Shown: in pieces, positions 1-10,150 of the stretch | How positions within the stretch are numbered: the stretch's first letter is position 1 | Layout: each line of letters begins with the position of its first letter | Source: Myxococcales bacterium | GTDB lineage: Bacteria > Myxococcota_A > Polyangia > Polyangiales > Polyangiaceae | Reading direction: 5' to 3' | NCBI GenBank assembly: GCA_016703425.1 | Contig: JADJCA010000031.1 | Span: forward strand, 186,001-250,000 | DNA length: 64,000 bases | Translations under genes and position numbers: made by a program | Notes under the pieces: model-generated | Seen by the model: only the letters and a program-made list of their open reading frames with translations | The model's database searches: none | What the model was told of the DNA's origin: nothing

Positions 1-1066
1 TGCCGAGCTTGACCGCGTAGCCAAAGGGGAACGGCGTCATGGTCGGCGGCGGCGCGGGCGCTACGTCGAACTCCGCGATGCGCGCTCCCCCGGTCCAGAC
101 CTCGACGCGGGTGTCGACCGCGCCGGTGTACAAGGGCCCTCCGTTTCTGCCGAGCTCCGCGGCGCCAGTGCTCTTGTTCAGGATGATGACCGTTGTGGCC
201 GTCGTCGCGAGCGAGAGCGTGTTGCTGACGACCATGCGAAGTTGCGGCAACTGCCCGCCGGCGGCCGGGTTGGTGCCGAGGCCGTAGGTGCCGGCGATGG
301 CGAGCGTGGCGGTCATCTCTCCTTTGGCGCCCGCCTTGTCGAAGAGCACGCCCTTGGTTGAGGGAGCTGTCGAGACCTCGATGCGCTGCGTCTCCGCCGG
401 CAGGCGCGGCGACGCCGCCGAGATCTCCTGAAGGATGGGCCCGAGTGATTGAATCTCCCCGGGGAGATAGGAGCCGCGGTCGGCGTAGGCCTCGGCGACA
501 TCCGCCCCGCTGATGGTCTGGTCGTCGCCGTCGCTGTTCGCGCTCAGTTGAATGCGCCTCGCCAGCGTCTGCAGGCCCGCGCTCAGGGACGCGATGGGGT
601 GTTGAATGGCTTGAGGCGTGTAGGCGTCGACCACGTTGAACTGGACCGACGGTGCCGTCGACTGGGCGGGCGCGGCCGGCCCGATCTCAAGGATGGCCCA
701 CAGCTTCGGGAGCATGGCCCGCTCCGCAGGAAAGAGCGTGTGCACGTGCGCCGGCGACTCGAGCGCCGCGAGCTCGTCGACACCGAGGGCGCCGTTTGGC
801 GGCGAGTTCGCGATGATGCCGTCGGCGCGCTTCGCGAGCTGTGCTTCGTCGGGCTTGAGGTAGCCCACCTTCACGAGCATCTCGATGCTCCGCGCACCCC
901 AGTAGTCCTTGGCCGGGCTTACGCTCGGCGACTGGATGGTGTTGCCCTTGCGCGGTGTGGCGGCCTCGCTGAGCGCGTCCGCCGTCTCGCCTTGTTCCTC
1001 TCCATCGCGAGTTCCGCCGCACGCGGCGAGACACATCGCAAGCCCAACAACCGATTTAAGTTTCAT
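1..1066 (-). CDS. Lipoprotein of unknown function, 3' end beyond the window
   Basis: An open frame starts at ATG 1066 and runs off the left edge with about 355 residues visible. The N-terminus is a short type II signal with lipobox LAAC followed by GG, so a lipid-anchored envelope protein is predicted. The mature part has no domain I recognise. It contains a segment reading SDGDDQTISGADV that looks like an acidic metal-binding loop, and later beta-rich sequence. An inverted repeat lies 26-52 nt upstream of the start. No homologue can be named. The frame is clean throughout, unlike the next lipoprotein at 1530-3778. Confidence 0.8.
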   Translation of the reverse strand, partial: MKLKSVVGLAMCLAACGGTRDGEEQGETADALSEAATPRKGNTIQSPSVSPAKDYWGARSIEMLVKVGYLKPDEAQLAKRADGIIANSPPNGALGVDELAALESPAHVHTLFPAERAMLPKLWAILEIGPAAPAQSTAPSVQFNVVDAYTPQAIQHPIASLSAGLQTLARRIQLSANSDGDDQTISGADVAEAYADRGSYLPGEIQSLGPILQEISAASPRLPAETQRIEVSTAPSTKGVLFDKAGAKGEMTATLAIAGTYGLGTNPAAGGQLPQLRMVVSNTLSLATTATTVIILNKSTGAAELGRNGGPLYTGAVDTRVEVWTGGARIAEFDVAPAPPPTMTPFPFGYAVKLG

Positions 1067-1091
1067 GGTGTGTGGGTGAGCAACCGTCGTG

Positions 1092-1118
1092 CCCCTAACG
1101 CGGTGGGACCTTTAGGGG
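1092..1118 (-). promoter_or_regulatory. Inverted repeat CCCCTAA-N13-TTAGGGG upstream of the lipoprotein
   Basis: A perfect 7-bp inverted repeat with a 13-nt spacer sits 26-52 nt upstream of the ATG at 1066. The position suits an operator or a 5'-UTR hairpin. There is no comparative support, so the function is a guess. Confidence 0.3.
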
Positions 1119-1474
1119 ACGCCCGTCGCACAGTTCGAGATCGCTGTCGGCGCAACGCAGCGTTCGGCCGCAGCTGGCTCGCACCTGTCGGAACGACCGT
1201 TCGCGTTCGTCGGGCGCCCCCGCGCGAAGGCCGCTTGCCGCAAATTGCGGCTCTGCGAACGCTGCGCGCCCCGACTTTGCGCCACGGGGCCCGAAGCAGA
1301 CCCGCGTGAGTGCGAGGCGTTCCGATCCGGGCGCGGACCATGAACGGCGACACAGAAGACGTCCTGGGCGAAACGTTCACCACGCCGGGAGCCGAGAGCG
1401 ATCGACGCGAGCGCGGACCGCTGCTTTCGTGGACGACTGCTCGCTGAGCCGCAGTGCGAACCGACAAAGACGAA
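1119..1474. other. Intergenic stretch with no gene seen
   Basis: This belongs to the 463-nt gap between the lipoprotein starting at 1066 and the one ending at 1530. Apart from the inverted repeat at its left side and the hairpin at its right side I see no credible coding frame, RNA gene or repeat. It presumably carries the promoter of the leftmost lipoprotein. Confidence 0.5.
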
Positions 1475-1502
1475 ACGGGCGACGTCGAAAGACGCCGCCC
1501 GT
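1475..1502 (-). terminator. Hairpin terminator downstream of the frameshifted lipoprotein
   Basis: A 12-bp stem with one mismatch closes on a GAAA loop. Read on the minus strand it follows the stop codon at 1530 by about 28 nt and is trailed by a T-rich stretch (TTCGTCTTTGTC). A weaker T-rich stretch on the plus side could make it bidirectional. Confidence 0.6.
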
Positions 1503-1529
1503 TCTTGCTTCGTCCGGAAGCGGTGGAGC

Positions 1530-3778
1530 TCAGGGAAGGACCAGGCCGGTGGACTCCTTCGTCACCGTGATCGCACCAACGGTGGCCTTGAGGCGCACCG
1601 TCGTGGCGCCGCCCGCGGGCGTAACGGCGGCGGGGTTCGTGAGCGTGGCCTTCACGAAACTATTCACGTTTGGCCAGTTATAGAAGACCGTCTTTGCGAC
1701 GCAGATGGCGGACTTGCTGGTTCCCGAGGTGATGCACTCGGAGTCGCCAGAACGGGTGCACGAGCAGCCGCTCGAAGTCCCATCCCGTAGCCGTCGACGA
1801 ACCCGCTGGTGATGCCGAAGGTGACATTGCGCCCCGACGCCGGCGCCACGACCTGGGCGACCAGCGAGGCGGCCGGTCCAGCAACCGAATTGAGCTGGAA
1901 GTCGAGGAAGCGCCGCTGAACTCACGCGTCGCCCCGATGCCCACGTCGGCAAAGCTGGGAGAGGGAACGTGGAATAGACGTCGCTGGGGATGTCCGTAAG
2001 AGGACCCTCGTCTCGATCCAGATCAATGTGTTCTGGTCCCACTTTCCGTTGGGACCGTCCCACTTTGTTGGGTCGCCGTCGGGCAGACCCGTGTCTTGAT
2101 AGTCTTCACCGGCGTCGCGAACGCCATTGTCGTTTGCGTCCACGAACGGCTCCGCCTGGTCGAAGAACTGCTCGCCAGGGTCCCATGTGCCATTGCCGTT
2201 GTCGTCGAGAAGTACTCCTCGCGCCTTGCACATACGCGATGATGGTGACCGAGCCGTCGCGCGGATTGCGCACCAACGCGCCATCGGGATGACCGAGGCT
2301 CTGGTTGACGGGCATTGGGGAACTGGAGCGCATCCGCGGGCAACGGCGTCGTGTTGACTGGCATCGCGCCGAGAGTGCTGAAGTTGGGCAGAGCCACCCC
2401 TTCGTCGAGGGTGTTGCCCGGCGAAAACGGCTTGAGGGCTTTGCTCGCGTCGGGCGTGCCAGCCTCGGCCTTGAAACCTGCCGGGACCCCGGTTCCCACG
2501 GCGTTGCCGAAGCGGTCTACCACTTTCAGCCGGCACGTGACGTCAATGCTCTTTGGCGGGGACGGGGCGTTGTAGGCATCCAGATTGACGCGCGCGCAGC
2601 TAAACGTGGTGCTCTTGTTCGAGGGGATCGCTCCCCGCACGCCGAGCGGGGCGGCGGCCGAGAGCCCGGCCGCGGTTGCCTTGAATCCCGACGTCTAGCG
2701 CCGCGCCGGACTTCACGTTGGCCACGACCAAGCCTTGCAAGTCCGTCACACCTGAGGTCGTCACCAACTGCGGAATGCCGATCCCCGCGGCGCCCACAAG
2801 CTCGAAGCTCACCAACGCATTGGCAACGGCCGCATTGGTTGAGTCAGCCAGTTTGAAGGTGACATCAGCCGTCTCGTTGAAGCCCGAATTCTTGACGCCC
2901 ATGATGGTGCACGCGATACCGCCGCACTTCGTCGACACGTACGTCAAGGTCTGAGCGGCCTGAATCGGGACGGCCACCTGGGCCGTTGCGCCGTTCGAGG
3001 TGCGCGTCACGCTAACGTTCGCCGTGCCCACGGAGCCGGTGTCACGCAGCACCACTTGCGCTTGGCCGTTGGAGCCGGTGACCGCCGGGAGTGACCCGGC
3101 CGTGCCGGCGTCGGCCGCCGACGTGGCCGCCAAGGTGCCGAAGTCTGTCGCGAAGGTGACCGCTTCGTTGGCGACGGGCCCGCCATCGGGAAGCTTCACG
3201 GAGGCGGTCATCGTCGCGAAGTCGCCCACTTGAGCGAACATCTTCGGCTTCGAAGACGTGATGGTCAGTGCTCCACCCCCGGTCGAGCCGTCGCTCCCAG
3301 CATCGACGACCGGCGCCGCGTCGGCCCCGCCGTCGCCGACCGCCCCGCCCTCGGTGAACGTCACCTTCACCTGCGCACTGCGGTCGTTCCAGTTGGCCGT
3401 GAGCGTCTGCGTTCCGCGACAGCCGGCGCTCTTCGCCTCGTCGCACGCCCACTTTACCGAGAACTGGCCGTTGGCGAGCGTCCCCGAGGCCTGGGTACCG
3501 CCGCCGTTCAGGCTTCCGTTGGTGACCTGGAAGGTGACCTCACCTTTGCCGATCGTGCCGTCGGCCGTCGTGGCGAGGGCCGTGACGTCGCTCGTGCTGC
3601 CGTCCGCGGGCACCGACGGCGGCGAGGCCGAAAGGTTGAGCTTCGAAATCCCGCCGGACGTGTCGGCGGTGTTCTCCTTCTTGTCGCCCGAGCACATCGA
3701 GAGGCTCACGGCGAGCACGGCCCCTACCAAGACGGTCCCTGCAGCCTTAAGGCGCGAATTCGAAAGAATGGAAAGCAT
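1530..3778 (-). pseudogene. Ig-like (Big-1/invasin type) repeat lipoprotein, frame broken by seven single-base indels
   Basis: ATG 3778 is preceded by AAGGGG at 5-nt spacing and begins a lipoprotein signal (cysteine after VSLSM). Three bacterial Ig-like group 1 domains follow, recognisable by SASPPSVPADGSTSDVTA and two later VTF/NGQA-type repeats. After position 2690 the protein continues by hopping frames: extra bases near 2688, 2318 and 2218, missing bases near 2005, 1958, 1920 and 1785. The downstream part still reads as sensible protein, including two acidic DxNxNGxxDxGE loops resembling calcium-binding repeats and a Cys-rich segment. Removing three bases and adding four gives exactly 750 codons with no internal stop. 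I therefore think it is an intact 749-residue adhesin-like lipoprotein obscured by sequencing error. Recent pseudogenisation is the alternative. Confidence 0.75.
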
Positions 3779-3900
3779 GAGCACCCCTTGTGACGAAGCG
3801 TGACGAAGCAGAAGGCTACGGCATTTTCGCGGAAATCACGCGCGACTCGTCGTGCGCCGGCGCGAGTTGTGACACTCGCCCATACATCGCTGCGTGGCGC

Positions 3901-4743
3901 TCAACCGTGAGCCAACAGGAAGTCCGCGATGCGCGCGGCGATGCGCGGGCCGTGCTCGGGTTCGTTGAGCGGCTCGTGGCGCAGCCCCTCGAGCGACTCC
4001 CAGGTCTTGTCGGACGAGCCGCACCCGTCGAAGAAGCGGCGCGCCGTCTCCCGCTTGGCGACGGGATCGTCGGTGGCAAACAGCAGAAGCAGCGGCAACG
4101 TGATCTCACGGGCCCGCGCCTCAATCTCCGCTTGGGCCGCCAACGTCTCGGTGAACCACCGCGCTCGCGCCTCGCCGAAGATGAGCGGATCGGTGTCGTG
4201 GGCCTGCGCCGCGACGCTGCTCGTCGTCATTTGCGCGCCCGTGAGACCGGACGGCAGACCGAGTGACGGGAAGAGCTTGGAGGCGACCTCGCCGGCAAAC
4301 TTCTTGATGCCCGGCACCTCCAAGGCGAGGCCGAGGTAAGGCTCCGAGAGCGCCAGCGCCTTCCACGAACCGATGCCCGCGAGCAGCCCCTTCAGCGACA
4401 CGACGGCGCCAAAGCTGTGGGCAAAGAGGAGCCGGGGCAGCCCCTTGGCCTCCGCGTCGAGCATCGCGTCCAGCTCGCGAAAGTCGTCGAGGTACTCCTG
4501 AAACGAGAGCACATGACCCCGCGTTCCCTCGGAGCGCCCATGGCCGCGCAGATCAAAGCAGACGCTCGTGAGGCCGCGCTCCGCCCACAGGGCCATCGTC
4601 GGCGCGTAACGCTCGCCGTATTCGGCGTAGCCGTGCACGATGCCGACGGCGGCCTTCGGCGCGGCGGCCCGTGAGACGGCGTAGCTCAGCTGGGGCCCCG
4701 AGGGACCGGTTCGTTTCCAAGTTCTGCGCTCGAGTGTGCCCAC
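3901..4743 (-). CDS. Alpha/beta hydrolase, monoacylglycerol lipase / lysophospholipase type
   Basis: The product of about 280 residues matches the serine hydrolase family of PldB/monoglyceride lipases. It shows the oxyanion-loop motif VGIVHGYAEYGERY, the strand FDLRGHGRSEG, the nucleophile elbow AHSFG, the acid in LFATDDPV and the catalytic His in EGLRHEPLNEPE. It probably deacylates lysophospholipids or monoglycerides in the cytoplasm; no signal peptide is seen. The frame stays open upstream to 5178, but that part overlaps the divergent peptidase gene. I place the start at GTG 4743, just before the first homologous residues; the exact start is uncertain. Confidence 0.85.
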   Translation of the reverse strand: MGTLERRTWKRTGPSGPQLSYAVSRAAAPKAAVGIVHGYAEYGERYAPTMALWAERGLTSVCFDLRGHGRSEGTRGHVLSFQEYLDDFRELDAMLDAEAKGLPRLLFAHSFGAVVSLKGLLAGIGSWKALALSEPYLGLALEVPGIKKFAGEVASKLFPSLGLPSGLTGAQMTTSSVAAQAHDTDPLIFGEARARWFTETLAAQAEIEARAREITLPLLLLFATDDPVAKRETARRFFDGCGSSDKTWESLEGLRHEPLNEPEHGPRIAARIADFLLAHG

Positions 4744-4747
4744 GGTG

Positions 4748-5449
4748 ATGCGGCACGATACGCTCCTTTCCGTGACCGCGAAACCGAACCCATCGACGCG
4801 CCTACGAGAAGCGGGCCGCCCCTTCAGCCACGTCGCAGAAGCGGCCGCGGCGAAGGCCCTCTTGGCGCTGGCGGTCGCCGCGCTCTCGACGTTCGTCGTC
4901 TCGCCCCTTGGTGCCGACGCCGCGATCCCACGCGGCGAAGGCCGCGCCATTCGCAAAGCGAGCGCTGCCGCCGCCCACGACCACGGCCCCGCGCCGCCTC
5001 TCGCGACGCTGGTGCAGGTGCACACCGACGAGCGTGTCGTGCTCGACGACGCGAGCCCGGCCGGAAGTCGCTTCGATGAACTTCTCTCGGATCGCTCGAC
5101 GGGAGAGACGAAGGCTCTCGACCCAAGACTCCTCGCGCTCCTGCGGCAGCTCACCGCGAAGGTCCCCAGCGTGCGCATCGAGCTCGTGAGCGGCTACCGG
5201 AGCGCGAAGCTCAACGAGCGTCTCCGCAAGAAGGGCCGCAACGTCGCATCAAGCAGCCAACACAGCCTGGGGCACGCCGTCGACTTTCGTCTCTTCCCAG
5301 AGGGTGCCGACGAGCCGCTCGAACCGGCGGCCGTTGAGAAGCTCGTCCGCGAGCTCGGCTGGAGCGGCGGCGTCGGCATCTACCCCGGCAAGAACGACCG
5401 CTTCGTTCATTGCGACGTCGGTCCCAACCGCCGCTGGCTTGGAAAATAG
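4748..5449 (+). CDS. Secreted murein D,D-peptidase-like protein (M15/DUF882 family)
   Basis: The 233-residue protein has an N-terminal hydrophobic segment (ALLALAVAALSTFVV) acting as signal peptide or anchor, a basic linker, and a C-terminal domain with the zinc-peptidase signatures SQHSLGHAVD (metal-binding His and Asp) and FVHCDVG (second His/Asp pair). These are typical of the YcbK/MepK-like DUF882 branch of peptidase M15, which cleaves peptidoglycan peptide cross-links in the periplasm. ATG 4748 is chosen; GTG 4736 in the same frame is possible. Its 5' end abuts that of the divergent hydrolase, so the two promoters must lie inside each other's gene starts. Confidence 0.85.
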   Translation: MRHDTLLSVTAKPNPSTRLREAGRPFSHVAEAAAAKALLALAVAALSTFVVSPLGADAAIPRGEGRAIRKASAAAAHDHGPAPPLATLVQVHTDERVVLDDASPAGSRFDELLSDRSTGETKALDPRLLALLRQLTAKVPSVRIELVSGYRSAKLNERLRKKGRNVASSSQHSLGHAVDFRLFPEGADEPLEPAAVEKLVRELGWSGGVGIYPGKNDRFVHCDVGPNRRWLGK

Positions 5450-5496
5450 CAACACCGGCCTGTGCGTCCGCGGCGACGCCACGGCGAGGCGCCCCG

Positions 5497-6903
5497 CTAC
5501 GGCAACCGCAGCCGCGCCTGCAAAAAGCCGTAGTGTGACGTGTCGGAAGGCACGTACGCGCCACCGAAGGCGTCGAAGCTTCCGCGGCCGGCACCTTGGA
5601 GGATGGCCCGCGCGCCGTCGCCCCAGAGCGCCAACGCGTAACCAGCGCCGACATCGAAGGCCGGCCACGGCGCGTAATTGAACAACACGTCGACCTCGTG
5701 ACCGAGCTCGGCGCTGGCGGCCAGCGGATCGCGCCCGACCGATGCGAGGTTGCCGCTCAGCCATTCGCCGTTCGCCTCAGCGAGGCGCGCGTAGCGGTAT
5801 TCGAGCAAAAGCTCCGCCTCGGCGAAGGGCTCGACCTTGGCGCGGGCGTGCGCCTGCATCGTGTTCGACCACGCGAAGGCGTTCATCGCGCCGAAGTGGA
5901 CGTGGACGTCCGGCAAGAGCGGATCGAATTGCCCGTAGGTCGCGCCAGAGCCATCGTCACCGCTGGCGTACGACGCGCCGAGCCGAAAGGCCGGCGCGAG
6001 ACGTAGCGCGTCGAAGGCCTTCGACACGTGCGCGAAGGCCGCCCAAGCGCGGCGCGAGCCACCGATGCGATCGGCCTGCCCGAACTGAAACGCCCCCTCG
6101 GCGCCGTAGGCGAAGCCGCTCTCCGTGCCTTTGGCGCGGAGCGACACCGTGGTCGTCTCGCCGAGGCCGCGCGCCGTCTCGAAGGGGCTCCCCACTTCAC
6201 CGGTCCGCGAGATGCGCGTGAGGCCTCCAAGCTCGAGCGCCAAGAGAGGCGCTACGGGCCAAGCGACGCGGAGACCGTAGAGCTGTGCGCCCGAGCTCCA
6301 GACGCCGCCGCTCGGGCCAAACGTCGGCGTCGAGGGTCGCGGTGCGGCCAAGAGCGACGCCAAAGCCTCGAGCTCGAGGGGCCCGACCGGGAGAATCCCT
6401 CGAACGGCGTCGAGCGCGCGCCCGCGCACGCCGAAGTCAGCGGCGCCGAGGAGCAGTCCCTCGCCCCAGACCACCGGCTGACGACCCACCCGGAGGAGCG
6501 TCGGTTTCGCCCCGCTCGAATGCACCTCGAGCCACGTCTCATAGGGCCCCAGCGCGCCTTCGCTCGCGGCCGTACCCCACAGGCGCGCGTCTTCGACGAC
6601 CACGCGCGCGCGCACCGCCGCAACGTCGACCTGCGCACCAAGCCGCGCGCGTTCGAGCCCGGCGACGGCGACACGCACCCGCGAGCCGAGGCCTGTCGCC
6701 CGATCGTGACCGCCCATGTCGGGCGGATCGTGACGCGCCTCGGCGCGAAGGCGCAGCTCCAGCACCGGCGTGAGCGAGGCGTCGCCCAAGGCAATCGACG
6801 TCGGGGCGCGAGGCGTCGTCTGCGCGCTGGCCGCTCCCGCTACGAAGCAGGCGACGAGCGAGACCGACAGCGCCGCCACGACCGATGCCTTGAGTCGAAT
6901 CAC
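5497..6903 (-). CDS. Alginate-export-type outer membrane porin
   Basis: The 468-residue protein starts at GTG 6903 with a Sec signal ending in GAASA. The rest is a beta-barrel-like alternation of polar and hydrophobic residues finishing in a terminal strand (ARLRLP). The segment RVGRQPVVWGEGLL with a following RALDAVR is characteristic of the alginate_exp barrel family. Members form anion-selective channels; many in non-alginate producers have unknown substrates, and no alginate gene lies nearby. Substrate is therefore not assigned. Confidence 0.75.
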   Translation of the reverse strand: MIRLKASVVAALSVSLVACFVAGAASAQTTPRAPTSIALGDASLTPVLELRLRAEARHDPPDMGGHDRATGLGSRVRVAVAGLERARLGAQVDVAAVRARVVVEDARLWGTAASEGALGPYETWLEVHSSGAKPTLLRVGRQPVVWGEGLLLGAADFGVRGRALDAVRGILPVGPLELEALASLLAAPRPSTPTFGPSGGVWSSGAQLYGLRVAWPVAPLLALELGGLTRISRTGEVGSPFETARGLGETTTVSLRAKGTESGFAYGAEGAFQFGQADRIGGSRRAWAAFAHVSKAFDALRLAPAFRLGASYASGDDGSGATYGQFDPLLPDVHVHFGAMNAFAWSNTMQAHARAKVEPFAEAELLLEYRYARLAEANGEWLSGNLASVGRDPLAASAELGHEVDVLFNYAPWPAFDVGAGYALALWGDGARAILQGAGRGSFDAFGGAYVPSDTSHYGFLQARLRLP

Positions 6904-6957
6904 GGAGGGAACCTTATCGTCAATCGCGGCGCGGGCGGGACTACGAACGACGACGCA

Positions 6958-8346
6958 CTACGACGTGCCGTCGTTGCGCGCCTTCAAGAGCTCGGCGGCG
7001 CGCGCCAGAAGCTTCTCGCGCTCGTTGAGCGTGGGGTCGCCGAGGACCTCCTCGAGGAGCGCCGCCAAGAGCTCCCCAACAACACGCCCCGGCGCGAGGC
7101 CGAGCTCCTTGATGAGGTCGTGCCCGCTGATCTTGAGGTCCTTCGCGCTGAGGGCCGCGCCCTCGGCGAGCAGACGCGCCACGTGCTCGCGAAGGCCCGA
7201 CAGTGCGACGAGATCGGCCTCCGTCGCCGGCGTTCCCTTACCGAGGACGTCGGCGCGGTTGATGGCGTAGAGATCCTCGAGCCGGTCGGGCCCCACGCGA
7301 CGAATCCACCGGCGTACCGCCGCGTCGGTCCACTTGTCGTAGTGGAAGAGGTGGTGACGCACGAGCGAGACGATGCGCGTCTGCTCGTCGTTCGAGAAGC
7401 GCAGTCGCTTAACGATGGGCTCGGCGATTTCCGCGCCGATGCGGTCGTGGTCGTAGAACGTGTAGTCGTTGGTCTTGTCGCTGAAGGCCCGTGAACGCGG
7501 CTTGCCCACGTCGTGAAGCAGCGCCGCGATGCGCAAGACGGGGTCGCCCTCGCACGCGTCGAGGCACGCCATCGCGTGGCCCCAGACGTCGAAGGCGTGG
7601 TAGCGATTTTGCTCCACGCCGTAGCTCTCGAGCAACTCCGGGCAGCTGACGCCCAAGATGCCCGTCTCGCGCATCACCTCGAAGGCCCGCGAAGGGCGCT
7701 TGGCCTTCATGGCCTTGACCCACTCGTCGCGCACGCGCTCGGCGCTGACCTTTCGGTACGTGCCGAGGGTCGGCTCGATGGCGCGCTTGGTCGCTTCGTC
7801 GAGCTCCAGTTCGAGGGTGGCCACGAAGCGCGCGGCGCGAAGGACGCGCAGACCGTCCTCCGCGAATCGCTCCATCGGGTTGCCGACGGCGCGCAAGAGA
7901 CGCCGCGCCAGATCCGCGCGACCGCCGTGGGGGTCGATGACGTGCCCCGACGTCGGGTCGATGGCGATGGCGTTGACGGTGAAGTCGCGGCGCGCGAGGT
8001 CGGCGGCGATCTCATCGACGAAGTGCACCGCATCGGGCCGGCGACCGTCGCTGTAGCTCGTCTCGCCGCGCAGCGTCGTCACCTCGTAGGGCGTGTGATG
8101 GAGGAGCACGGTGACGGTCCCGTGGGCGATCCCTGTGGGGATCGTCTTCGGGAAGATCTTCATGACCTCCTCGGGGCGCGCGTCGGTGGCGACGTCCCAG
8201 TCGGCCACCTGCCGCCCCAAGAGCAAGTCGCGAACGCATCCGCCAACGACCCAGCCGCGCTTGCCCTTCTCGGCGAGGCGCGCGCAGAGGGAACGAACGT
8301 CAGGGGGGATCGCGCCGAGGGCGACGTCTGTGTCGGTGAGCGTCAC
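6958..8346 (-). CDS. cca: CCA tRNA nucleotidyltransferase / poly(A) polymerase family with HD domain
   Basis: The 462-residue protein starts at GTG 8346. The class II nucleotidyltransferase head has VGGCVRDLLLGR and the catalytic DWDVATDA pair, followed by RRDFTVNAIAID and the RNA-binding region MERFAEDGLRVLRAARF. A C-terminal HD domain (HAFDVWGHAMA, LLHDVGKPRS) is present, as in the bifunctional CCA-adding enzymes. It adds or repairs the 3' CCA of tRNA; a poly(A) polymerase role cannot be excluded from sequence. It is divergent from the acyl-CoA dehydrogenase with only 20 nt between starts. Confidence 0.9.
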   Translation of the reverse strand: MTLTDTDVALGAIPPDVRSLCARLAEKGKRGWVVGGCVRDLLLGRQVADWDVATDARPEEVMKIFPKTIPTGIAHGTVTVLLHHTPYEVTTLRGETSYSDGRRPDAVHFVDEIAADLARRDFTVNAIAIDPTSGHVIDPHGGRADLARRLLRAVGNPMERFAEDGLRVLRAARFVATLELELDEATKRAIEPTLGTYRKVSAERVRDEWVKAMKAKRPSRAFEVMRETGILGVSCPELLESYGVEQNRYHAFDVWGHAMACLDACEGDPVLRIAALLHDVGKPRSRAFSDKTNDYTFYDHDRIGAEIAEPIVKRLRFSNDEQTRIVSLVRHHLFHYDKWTDAAVRRWIRRVGPDRLEDLYAINRADVLGKGTPATEADLVALSGLREHVARLLAEGAALSAKDLKISGHDLIKELGLAPGRVVGELLAALLEEVLGDPTLNEREKLLARAAELLKARNDGTS

Positions 8347-8366
8347 GGGAGCGCTAGAGTAGCAGG

Positions 8367-9556
<1,190 letters not shown>

Positions 9557-9560
<4 letters not shown>

Positions 9561-10108
9561 GCGCGCGACGGAGCATCTTGGGCGTCGTGCTCTTCGTGGG
9601 ACTTTGGGCGTGCACCAACACGGAAGGCGGCCGGGCCGCAGCTCCACCGACCTCGACCTCGACCTCGACCTCGACCTCGACCTCGACCTCGACCCCGACC
9701 CCGACCCCGACCTCGACCTCGACCTCGACCTCGACCTCGAAGGTGCTGGTAGAGATCGCGCGGGAGCTCGAGACGCTCGGGTCGCGCTGTCCGCGCCTCG
9801 CGCAATTCCGCGCGGCGTCACACCTCCACGGCGACGAGATCCGCTACGAGTACCGCGTCCACCGAAGCACCGGCCGTGGCGGGTGGAGCAGCGGCGTCCC
9901 CGAGCCCGACGCCGACGGCCTCTGGCTTCACATCGACGTGCACGACAAGGCGTCGACGCGCCAACTGCACACGCAGCCGATGGTCCCGCTCACCGAGCTA
10001 CGCGACGGCAGAGTCCTGATGTTGCTCCTGCTCGAAGGGGACGCGACAGCGGGCTCCTGCGGCGCGGCGATCCGAGAAATCGTCTCGCGCCGCGGCCGCG
10101 ATGGCTAA
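9557..10108 (+). CDS. Lipoprotein with Thr-Ser/Thr-Pro repeat spacer
   Basis: ATG 9557 overlaps the acyl-CoA dehydrogenase stop by 4 nt, so translation is probably coupled. The 183-residue product has a lipobox (cysteine after GLWA), then 15 dipeptides of Thr-Ser or Thr-Pro encoded by a perfect hexanucleotide array, then a compact C-terminal domain of about 115 residues with two Cys. The repeat resembles an extended, possibly O-glycosylated stalk lifting the domain off the membrane. The C-terminal domain is not recognised. Confidence 0.75.
9649..9738. repeat. 15-copy hexanucleotide tandem repeat (GACCTC/GACCCC)
   Basis: Seven GACCTC units, three GACCCC units and five GACCTC units run without interruption. 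Because the unit is 6 nt, copy-number change alters the length of the Thr-Ser stalk in the encoded lipoprotein without shifting the frame. The array also keeps other frames open and so creates long spurious ORFs on both strands. Confidence 0.95.
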
Positions 10109-10122
10109 CGAACCGACCGGCC

Positions 10123-10150
10123 CTCAGCGAACCACGCTCAGCGAACCACG
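10123..10150. repeat. Perfect 14-bp tandem duplication across a stop codon
   Basis: CTCAGCGAACCACG occurs twice in direct succession. The right copy contains the last codons and the stop of the minus-strand lipoprotein, and the left copy lies just beyond it. It looks like a small local slippage duplication. Confidence 0.8.

Noticed and set aside
4744..5178. N-terminal extension of the alpha/beta hydrolase to 5178
   Set aside because: The extra 145 residues are Arg/Ser/Ala-rich antisense of the murein peptidase gene, which has its own zinc motifs.
9649..9738. Possible CRISPR-like repeat
   Set aside because: Units are 6 nt without spacers, inside a coding frame; no cas genes anywhere in the window.
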